Part shown: positions 55,159 to 61,930 of the stretch, piece after piece | Numbering within the stretch: the stretch's first letter is position 1 | Layout: each line of letters begins with the position of its first letter | DNA from: Lentzea kentuckyensis | GTDB lineage: Bacteria; Actinomycetota; Actinomycetes; Mycobacteriales; Pseudonocardiaceae | Direction: 5' to 3' | Assembly (NCBI RefSeq): GCF_002150765.1 | Contig: NZ_MUYM01000004.1 | Coordinates: 124,001 to 188,000, forward strand | DNA: 64,000 nucleotides | Translations under genes and position numbers: made by a program | The notes under the pieces: generated by a model | Seen by the model: the letters and a program-made list of their open reading frames with translations, nothing else | What the model was told of the DNA's origin: nothing | Databases searched by the model: none

Positions 55159-55788
55159 GTGTCCTCCTCACGTGAACCGCTGACCCGCGACCGCATCGTG
55201 GATGCGGCCGTGCGGTTGATCGAACGCGAGGGCGTGGAGGCCGTCTCGATGAGGCGCCTCGCCGCCGAACTGGGCGCGGGCACGATGTCGCTGTACAACC
55301 ACGTGTCGAACAAGGCCGTGCTGGTCGACCTCGCCGCCGAGCGGATCATGGCGCAGGCGCGGCCGTACCACGTCGACAGCGACGACTGGCGTGATCACTT
55401 CCGGGCGCACGCACGGGCGGTCCGGGAAGTGGCGCGTGCGCACCCGCGGGCGTTCGTGCTGCTGGCGACCCGGCGGCTGAGCACCGAGGCCGGGTTCCGG
55501 ACGATCGAGGCGGCGCTGATGAACTTCGAGCGGGCCGGGTTCCGGGGCAAGATCGCCGTCGGGATGATGCGCGCCATGGTGTCGTACCTGCTGGGCACGC
55601 TGATGAGGGAGGTCGCGACCTCGCCAGAGCTCGGCGGGATCGCCCTGTCACCGTACGAAGACGTTGACACGTCGGCGTTTCCGTTGTCCGCCGAGGTGAT
55701 CGACGAGCTGGGCACCTACGACCACGATCATGAGTTCGAGTTCGGGCTCGAACTCATGATCGCGGCCTTGGAGCGGTACCAGGGCTGA
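55159..55788 (+). CDS. TetR-family regulator (TetR_C_1 type)
   Basis: A 209-residue protein with the HTH LTRDRIVDAAVRLIEREGVE then GAGTMSLYNHVSNKAVLVDL, the class with Tet repressor-like C-terminal domain (YLLGTLMREVATSPELG). GTG 55159 is likely; TTG 55144 adds five residues. Ends 11 nt before the convergent acyl-CoA dehydrogenase. Probably controls the divergent SnoaL-like gene. Confidence 0.88.
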   Translation: MSSSREPLTRDRIVDAAVRLIEREGVEAVSMRRLAAELGAGTMSLYNHVSNKAVLVDLAAERIMAQARPYHVDSDDWRDHFRAHARAVREVARAHPRAFVLLATRRLSTEAGFRTIEAALMNFERAGFRGKIAVGMMRAMVSYLLGTLMREVATSPELGGIALSPYEDVDTSAFPLSAEVIDELGTYDHDHEFEFGLELMIAALERYQG

Positions 55789-55798
55789 CAGGTGAGTG

Positions 55799-57505
55799 CT
55801 ACGGGCGCATCTCGTACTGGCCGGAGAGCGCCACGACCTGCTGCCAGACGGCGTCGAAGCGGGCCTGGTCGGCGTGCGGCTTGCGGATCTGCTGCAGGGC
55901 CCACTGCTGCTGGGCCTCGGTGCTGCTCGGCTTGCCGTGCAGGGCGGTCGCGTAGCCGGCGAAGTCGCGGACCAGGACGTCGAAGATCTGGTCGAGGACG
56001 TGCTGGTCGGTCCCGGTGATCTTGGCCTGCTCCAGGACCAGCTGGCCGTAGACGACCAGGGTGAAGAGGTGGCCGAGGTTCAGCAGGAAGTCGAGGTCCT
56101 TCTGCTGGTTCTCGTCGGGCGCGGCGGTGGTGAGCAGCGTCTTGATGGCCGCGGCCTGCTCGTGGAACAGCCGCACGTTGGGCAGGTGGGCGTGCTCGGC
56201 GTAGATCGGCTCCCAGTCGTGGAACTGGATCTTGCCGAGGCCGCGCGCGGGGCCCTGGTGCCAGAAGAAGTCGTCGTCCTTCGGTTCGTGGACGCTCGGG
56301 ACCTCGTCGTAGGCCTTGGGGTTGAAGAGGTAGTTCGGCATGAACTTCAGCACCAGGGCCAGGTTCACGTGCACGGTGCCTTCGAGCTTGGGCAGCGCGC
56401 GGATGTCGGCGGTGGCGCGGGTGAAGTAGGTGTCCTTCTCGAAGCCCTTGGCGGCGATGACGTCCCAGAGCAGGTCGATGACGTTCTCGCCCTCGCTCGT
56501 CACCTTCATCTTGGTGATCGGGTTGAAGAGGAGGTAGCGGCGGTCGTCGTCGTTCGCCGTGCGGAAGTAGTCGACCGACCTGTCCGCGAAGAGCTTCATC
56601 GCGGCGAGGCGCGCGTAGGCGTCGACGAAGTTCTGGCGCACGTGCGGGAAGTCGGTGACCGGGTTGCCGTAGAGGATCCGGTTGTGGGCGTGGGTGATCG
56701 CCTCGTAGAAGGAGTGCTCGCAGATGCCGATGCTGGCCGTGCAGAGGTTGAACTTGCCGACGTTGACGGTGTTCAGCGCCGCGGAGAAGGCGTCCGGTCC
56801 CCGGTGGAGGATGTCCTGCTCGGTCAGCGGGTAGTCCTCGAGGCGGAACTCGCTGACGAACATCTGGCTGTCGACGACGTTCTTGACCAGCTTGAAGTTC
56901 TCGTGCTGGCTGTCGACGGCGAAGAAGACGTAGTCGTCATCGTGTTTGCCGAAGACGCTGACCATGCCGGCGACGTTGCCGTTGCCGATGTAGTACTTGC
57001 CGCCGTTGGCTTTGTAGCCGTCAGCGGTCTTGGTGAGGATCATGTCGGTGCTGTAGACGTCGGCGCCGTGCTCCTTCTCGGAGAGGCCGAACGCGAAGAC
57101 CGCGCCGCTGTCGAGGAGCGCTGCCGCCTTCTGCTTGGCTTCCTCGTTGCCGCTCATCCAGATCGGGCCGAGGCCGAGCACCGTGACCTGCCAGGCGTAC
57201 CAGTACTGCAGACCGTAGAACCCGAGCACCTCGCTGAAGGCGGCGTTGCGGGCGGCGTCCCAGCGCTTGGTGCCGTCGACCGAGCTCGGCGTGCAGAAGG
57301 TCGCGAAGAGCTTCTCCCTCTTCACGAAGTCCAGGAACTCGGTGTACCAGACCTTGTCCTGCGCGTCGGCGATCAGCTGCCGCTTGCCGCGGGCCTCGAA
57401 CCAGTCGACGGTCGCCCTGAGCAGGCGGCGGGTCTCGTCGTCGAGGTGGGCGGGGTCGTAGTGGTTCGGGTCGAGCAGCACTGGCGCCTCCTTGCGTCTC
57501 CTCAT
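55799..57505 (-). CDS. Acyl-CoA dehydrogenase family protein (long form)
   Basis: A 568-residue FAD-dependent acyl-CoA dehydrogenase. FAD-binding middle domain VFAFGLSEKEHGADVYSTDM (about 135-154) and KANGGKYYIGNGNVAGMVS; a helical C-terminal domain longer than the 380-residue standard, as in FadE/ACOX-like subfamilies. The catalytic base is not located with certainty. Starts ATG 57505; its promoter lies within 57506-57626, shared with the divergent BNR gene. Probably beta-oxidation of a long or branched acyl-CoA. Confidence 0.85.
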   Translation of the reverse strand: MRRRKEAPVLLDPNHYDPAHLDDETRRLLRATVDWFEARGKRQLIADAQDKVWYTEFLDFVKREKLFATFCTPSSVDGTKRWDAARNAAFSEVLGFYGLQYWYAWQVTVLGLGPIWMSGNEEAKQKAAALLDSGAVFAFGLSEKEHGADVYSTDMILTKTADGYKANGGKYYIGNGNVAGMVSVFGKHDDDYVFFAVDSQHENFKLVKNVVDSQMFVSEFRLEDYPLTEQDILHRGPDAFSAALNTVNVGKFNLCTASIGICEHSFYEAITHAHNRILYGNPVTDFPHVRQNFVDAYARLAAMKLFADRSVDYFRTANDDDRRYLLFNPITKMKVTSEGENVIDLLWDVIAAKGFEKDTYFTRATADIRALPKLEGTVHVNLALVLKFMPNYLFNPKAYDEVPSVHEPKDDDFFWHQGPARGLGKIQFHDWEPIYAEHAHLPNVRLFHEQAAAIKTLLTTAAPDENQQKDLDFLLNLGHLFTLVVYGQLVLEQAKITGTDQHVLDQIFDVLVRDFAGYATALHGKPSSTEAQQQWALQQIRKPHADQARFDAVWQQVVALSGQYEMRP

Positions 57506-57626
57506 TCGGACGCTACCAGTGAGTAACTTGTCGGTCTACGTGGGGTTTCTCCCTCGCTCAGAAATTGTCAGACCCCCGGCGTAACGTGCCCTCCATCACA
57601 TTCGGCTGTTGGGAGGCTGTGTTGCG

Positions 57627-58706
57627 ATGACGGTGGTCGTGGCGATCGGGACGCGTAAAGGGCTGTGGCTCGCCCGCAGTGAGGATCGGGTCACGTGGCA
57701 GGTCGACGGACCGCATCACGCGATGCAGGAGGTGTACGCCGTCGCCTTCGACACGCGTGGTCCGGTGAGGTTGCTGGCCGGCGCGGCGTCACCGCACTTC
57801 GGTCCGGGCGTGTCCATCTCGGACGATCTGGGGGCCACCTGGGAGGAGTCCTCCTCGCCCCCGATCGCGTTCCCGGTGGAGGACGCCGCGCTGGAACGCG
57901 TGTGGCAACTCCAACCGGCCCCCGCGTCCCAGCCGGGCGTCGTGTGGGCGGGCACCCAGCCGTCCGCGCTGTTCAAGTCGTCGGACGGCGGCCGTTCGTT
58001 CGAGTTCGTCGAGGGCCTCTGGAACCACCCGCACCGCCCGGAGTGGGAGGCGGGCTTCGGCGGCCAGGCCATCCACACGATCATGCCGGACCCGGCCGAC
58101 CCCGACCGGATGCTCGTGGCCATGTCGACCGGCGGCGTCTACCGCACGGCCGACGGCGGCAAGTCCTGGGAAGCCAGCAACAAGGGCATCAAGGCCTACT
58201 TCCTGCCGGACCCGTGGCCGGAATTCGGCCAGTGCGTGCACAAGGTCGCCCAGCACCCTGCGCAGGCGTCCCGCTTCTACGCCCAGAACCACCACGGCGT
58301 GTACCGCAGCGACGACGGAGGCGACTCCTGGCAGTCGATCGCGGCCGGCCTGCCCACCGACTTCGGCTTCGCGATGGTCGTGCACCCACACGACCCAGAC
58401 ACGATCTTCACCTTCCCGATCGAGGCGGACGGCCGCCGCTTCCCACCGGAAGGCAAATGCCGCGTCTACCGCTCGCGCGACGCGGGTTCGACGTGGCAAG
58501 CCCTGGGCACCGGCCTGCCAGACGACTTCTGGACGGCCGTGATGCGCGACGCGATGTGCACCGACGACGCCCCAGTCCCCGGCGTCTACTTCGGCTCCCG
58601 CTCGGGCGAGGTCTACGCGAGCCCGGACGAGGGCGAGACCTGGCACCAGGTGGCCGCCCACCTGCCGGACGTGATGTCGGTGCGGGCGGCGGTGATCCCG
58701 GCGTGA
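57627..58706 (+). CDS. BNR-repeat (sialidase/VPS10-like) beta-propeller protein
   Basis: A 359-residue cytoplasmic-looking beta-propeller. Repeated Asp-box (S-x-D-x-G-x-x-W) motifs occur: SISDDLGATWEES, FKSSDGGRSFEFV, YRTADGGKSWEAS, YRSDDGGDSWQSI, YRSRDAGSTWQAL, ASPDEGETWHQV. There is no sialidase catalytic Arg-triad pattern I can verify and no signal peptide. GTGA overlap with the following ubiquitin-like gene means translational coupling. Start ATG 57627 after GGGAGG; TTG 57609 possible. Function unknown. Confidence 0.85.
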   Translation: MTVVVAIGTRKGLWLARSEDRVTWQVDGPHHAMQEVYAVAFDTRGPVRLLAGAASPHFGPGVSISDDLGATWEESSSPPIAFPVEDAALERVWQLQPAPASQPGVVWAGTQPSALFKSSDGGRSFEFVEGLWNHPHRPEWEAGFGGQAIHTIMPDPADPDRMLVAMSTGGVYRTADGGKSWEASNKGIKAYFLPDPWPEFGQCVHKVAQHPAQASRFYAQNHHGVYRSDDGGDSWQSIAAGLPTDFGFAMVVHPHDPDTIFTFPIEADGRRFPPEGKCRVYRSRDAGSTWQALGTGLPDDFWTAVMRDAMCTDDAPVPGVYFGSRSGEVYASPDEGETWHQVAAHLPDVMSVRAAVIPA

Positions 58707-58987
58707 AGGTGACGGTCCTGATCCCAGGCGTCCTGCGCACCGCCACCGACGGCGCCTCCCACCTGGACGTGGACGTCCCAGAGCCAGCCACCCTCGGCGC
58801 GGCCCTGGACGTCCTGGCCAGCACCTACCCAGGCCTGGACCGTCGCCTACGCGACGAGCGCGCGGCCTTACGCCGCTACGTGAACTTCTACGTCAACGGC
58901 GAGGAGTGCCGCCGCCTCTCCGGCCCGGCCACGCCCTTACCGGCAGGCGCCGAGATCCAGATCCTGCCGTCGGTGGCGGGCGGCTGA
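58703..58987 (+). CDS. MoaD/ThiS-like sulfur-carrier (ubiquitin-fold) protein
   Basis: A 94-residue beta-grasp protein, ending SVAGG with the di-glycine needed for adenylation and thiocarboxylation. It is clearly a paralogue of CysO in this window: KVTVLIPGVLRTAT versus AVTVSIPTILRTHT, and RRYVNFYVNGEECRRLSG versus HRFVNVYVNDEDVRFSGG. It is coupled to a BNR-propeller gene rather than to a cysteine synthase, and no JAMM or E1-like gene is near. The acceptor pathway is unknown. Confidence 0.88.
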   Translation: MKVTVLIPGVLRTATDGASHLDVDVPEPATLGAALDVLASTYPGLDRRLRDERAALRRYVNFYVNGEECRRLSGPATPLPAGAEIQILPSVAGG

Positions 58988-59050
58988 CCGCTGAACGCGG
59001 TTGCGCCGCACCGGGGTTGGCGGCGCAACCGCGCGAGGTTGCGCGGCCGG

Positions 59051-59301
59051 CCAGCGGCGTGCCCCGGCGAGTGGTGCGCCCCGGCCAGCGGCGTGGCAGG
59101 GCAGCGGTGTGCCCCAGCCGGCGGTGTGGCCCGGCCAGTGGAGTGACTCGACGAGTGGTGTGGCGGGGGCAGTGGCGTGACTCGGCGAGCGGTGCGGCCC
59201 CGCGAGTGGCGTGACTCGGCGAGCGCTGTGGCCGGGCAGCGGCGCAACCCGGCTATGACGTGGCCGGGCAGGGAGGTGATCTGGCCAGCGGCGTGACCAA
59301 G
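59051..59301. repeat. Degenerate 17-bp tandem repeat array (about 15 units)
   Basis: The 405-bp gap after the ubiquitin-like gene is filled from 59051 by about fifteen head-to-tail units of 16-17 bp close to CCAGCGGCGTGGCCCGG (variants CGAGTGGTGTGGCGGGG, CGAGTGGCGTGACTCGG). Unit length is not a multiple of three and varies, so the minus-strand open frame through it is not coding. There are no unique spacers, so it is not CRISPR. It resembles a minisatellite. Flanks 58988-59050 and 59302-59392 hold no gene. Confidence 0.85.
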
Positions 59302-59392
59302 CACGTCGACTCTGCGGTTGCGGCGCGGAAGAGCATCACGACGCGCCGTCCGTCCGTCCGCGAATCCGCCCGGTGACGTGCGGCCCACGCCA

Positions 59393-60349
59393 CTAAATCA
59401 GCAGCAGCGACTTGCCGAGGGTGGCGCGTTCTTCGAGCGACCTGTGCGCCTGGGCCGCCTGTGCCAGCGGGTACGTCGCGCTGATCACCGGGCGGATCCG
59501 GCCCTGCGCGGCGAGGGTGAGTGCCTCCGTGAGGTGTTCGCCCACGGTTGCCGGGTCCGGAGCCACGGCGAGCACGTTGTCGACGTGCACCTGTCGACGG
59601 CTCGCCATCGCCGGATCGATGTCGGCGAACCCGTCCGAGCTGCCGTAGGTGACGAAGCGGCCGCCGTCGGCCACGGTCTCGAACGTCGCCTTGCCGAGAG
59701 CGCCTCCCGCGCCGTCGAAGGCCAGGCCGACGCCGCCGGTCGCGTCCCGGACCTGGTGCTGCCAGCCGTCGAGCGAGTAGTCGACTGTGACCTCCGCGCC
59801 TAGTTCGCGGGCCAGGGCGAGCTTGCGTTCGCCGCGTGCGGCGGCGATGACCCGTGCGCCTGCGTCGCGCATCAGTTGCACCAGCAGCGAACCCGCCCCG
59901 CCGGCGGCCGCGGTCACCAGGACCCAGTCGCCTCGCTCGACCTTCACGCGGCGGGCGAGGTTCACCGCGGTGGCTCCGTCGTGGAGCATCGCCGCTGCCT
60001 CGGCCGAGCCCAGGCCGTCCGGGACGGCAACGATCTCGTCGGCCGCGAAGACGACCTGTTCCGCGTAACCCTCGGGTCCGCGGCCGATGACGTGCCGGCC
60101 GAGCCAGGCCGGATCCACGCCCTCGCCGACCGACAGCACATGTCCCGCTCCGCCTCCGCCAGGCACGTAGGGCGGATGCCGCGGGAAGAACTCGCCGCCC
60201 CAGCCGCCGCGCAACAGCGTGTCGAGGAAGATCACGTCGGCGACCGTCAAGCCGACCACCACCTGCCCCGGACCGGCCACCGGCTCGGGCACCTCGTCAG
60301 GGCGGAGCACGTCGGGTCCACCGAACTCGTGCACGCGGACAGCCCTCAT
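59393..60349 (-). CDS. Zinc-type quinone oxidoreductase-like dehydrogenase (MDR)
   Basis: A 318-residue medium-chain reductase of the quinone oxidoreductase group, lacking zinc ligands. N-terminus MRAVRVHEFGGPDVLRPDEV is diagnostic; the nucleotide site is WVLVTAAAGGAGSLLVQLMR (about 147-166). Reduces quinones or enones with NADPH. ATG 60349 gives the standard start. Neighbour to the lyase gene but with its own gap of 84 nt. Confidence 0.9.
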   Translation of the reverse strand: MRAVRVHEFGGPDVLRPDEVPEPVAGPGQVVVGLTVADVIFLDTLLRGGWGGEFFPRHPPYVPGGGGAGHVLSVGEGVDPAWLGRHVIGRGPEGYAEQVVFAADEIVAVPDGLGSAEAAAMLHDGATAVNLARRVKVERGDWVLVTAAAGGAGSLLVQLMRDAGARVIAAARGERKLALARELGAEVTVDYSLDGWQHQVRDATGGVGLAFDGAGGALGKATFETVADGGRFVTYGSSDGFADIDPAMASRRQVHVDNVLAVAPDPATVGEHLTEALTLAAQGRIRPVISATYPLAQAAQAHRSLEERATLGKSLLLI

Positions 60350-60433
60350 CACGACCACATCCCCATCTCGATCACCTTGGTCGGGTCCACCGTAAAAGCT
60401 CCAGATTGGTGGAGATCAAGGCCGAGATTTCCG

Positions 60434-61900
60434 TCAGCAGGAAGCGAAGTCGTCCAGCAGGCCAGAAGCAACCTCGACGTCCGGGCTGAGCTGCCGGTCC
60501 GACATGTCCGGGTTCAGCTTCGACTCCGCCAGCTCGAACGCGGCCAGCAACGCGGGCGTCTCCGGCCGGATCCCGCGCAACCGCAACGCCCGCACCGCCG
60601 CGACGATCTCGCAGGCCAGCACCAGCCGGAACGCGCGCAGCGATCGCAGGGCCTGGGAGGCGGACTGGAAGGCGAAGCTGGAGTTCTCCTCCTGGCCGCG
60701 CGACACCACGGCGTTGCCGATGCTCGCGGGTTCGGCGAGGGTGCGGACCTCGGCCAGCGCGGAGTTGGCGCTGTACTCGAGGATCATCACGCCCGAGCTG
60801 CCGGGCACGCCCTCGGCCAGGAACGGGCGCAGGCCCGTGAAGTTCGGCTCCACCAGGGTGGCGAGGCGTGCCGTCGACAGGTGGCCGGTGTGCAGCATCG
60901 ACAACCTGAGCCGGTCCAGGGCCTGGCCGAGGTACGCGCTGTGGAAGGCGCCGTGGTGGTAGGCGGCGTCGTCGTCGGGGCCGAACTGGTCGGCGACGAT
61001 CAGCGGGTTCTCGGCGGCGGCGTTGAACTCGACGTCGAGCACGCGGCCGAGGTCGGTGGCGGCGTCCACGGCCGGGCCGTGGATCTGCGGGAAGCAGCGG
61101 TAGCCGAACGGGTCCTGGATGCGGGCTGGCGGGCGGGACGGCTCGGCCAGCAGGCGGCGCATCTCGGCGGCGACCGCCACCTGGCCGGGGTGGGGGCGGC
61201 CGAGGTGGACGCGTTCGTCGTAGGCCTCGACGGCGCCGTCTACGGCGAGGAACGACAGCGCGGCGACCACGTGGGTGGCCTTGAGCAGCTGGTGCGCGTC
61301 CTGCCAGGCCAGGCCCGCCATGCCGATGGTGAGGGCGTTGCTGCTGATCAACGCCAGCGCGTCGCCCGAGTCGAGCTCGATCGGGTCTGGCGTCTGGGTG
61401 GAACCGAGCCAGTAGCGCTCGCCGAGCAGGGTCAGGCCGGTTTCGGCCAGGGCGGTGAGGTCACCCGTGCCGATGGCGCCGTACTCGTGCACGCCGGGGT
61501 AGCAGCTGCTGTTCAGGGCGGCGAGCAGGGCGTCGGCCACGGCTCTGCGCACGCCCGCGCCGCCCGCGAGGAGCTGGTTGAGGCGCACGACCATCATGGC
61601 GCGCACCTGTTCCTCGGGAAGCATGCCGCCGAGGCCACCTGCGTGGCTGCGCAGCAGGCGCAGGCCGTGCTCGGCCCAGCCCTCGGTGCTGACGATCTGG
61701 TCGCGGTTCGCGCCGACGCCCGTGGTGCGGCCGTACACCTGTCGTCGCACCACAAGGCGCTGGCTCGCGCGCCACGACGCGTCGAGGCGCGCGAGGCCGT
61801 CCTCGTGCAGAGCCACCGGCGAGTGGTATCTCGCCACGCGCACCACGTCGTCGGCGCCGAGGGACTGTCCGTCCAGCACGACAGGGGAGTCTTCGACCAT
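60434..61900 (-). CDS. Aromatic amino acid lyase (HAL/PAL family) lacking the Ala-Ser-Gly triad
   Basis: A 488-residue member of the histidine/phenylalanine ammonia-lyase superfamily. Conserved parts: Tyr56 in VYGRTTGVGANRD, PFGYRCFPQIHGP, EFNAAAENPLIV and RGQEENSSFAFQ. Where the family has G-S-V-G-A-S-G-D-L, this protein reads GAIGTGDL (141-148), one residue shorter. The MIO cofactor formed from Ala-Ser-Gly cannot arise in the standard way. It may form a variant MIO from Gly-Thr-Gly, or do other chemistry. Divergent from the helicase gene by 30 bp. Confidence 0.85.
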   Translation of the reverse strand: MVEDSPVVLDGQSLGADDVVRVARYHSPVALHEDGLARLDASWRASQRLVVRRQVYGRTTGVGANRDQIVSTEGWAEHGLRLLRSHAGGLGGMLPEEQVRAMMVVRLNQLLAGGAGVRRAVADALLAALNSSCYPGVHEYGAIGTGDLTALAETGLTLLGERYWLGSTQTPDPIELDSGDALALISSNALTIGMAGLAWQDAHQLLKATHVVAALSFLAVDGAVEAYDERVHLGRPHPGQVAVAAEMRRLLAEPSRPPARIQDPFGYRCFPQIHGPAVDAATDLGRVLDVEFNAAAENPLIVADQFGPDDDAAYHHGAFHSAYLGQALDRLRLSMLHTGHLSTARLATLVEPNFTGLRPFLAEGVPGSSGVMILEYSANSALAEVRTLAEPASIGNAVVSRGQEENSSFAFQSASQALRSLRAFRLVLACEIVAAVRALRLRGIRPETPALLAAFELAESKLNPDMSDRQLSPDVEVASGLLDDFASC

Positions 61901-61930
61901 GGCGCCAATGTGAGCACATAGGGTTCAAAG

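Noticed and set aside
59051..59301. CRISPR array
   Set aside because: Repeats are contiguous, degenerate and without spacers, and no cas genes are present.
58888..59388. Minus-strand 166-codon open frame
   Set aside because: It lies across the 17-bp repeats, whose length is not a multiple of three, and overlaps the ubiquitin-like gene; product looks random.
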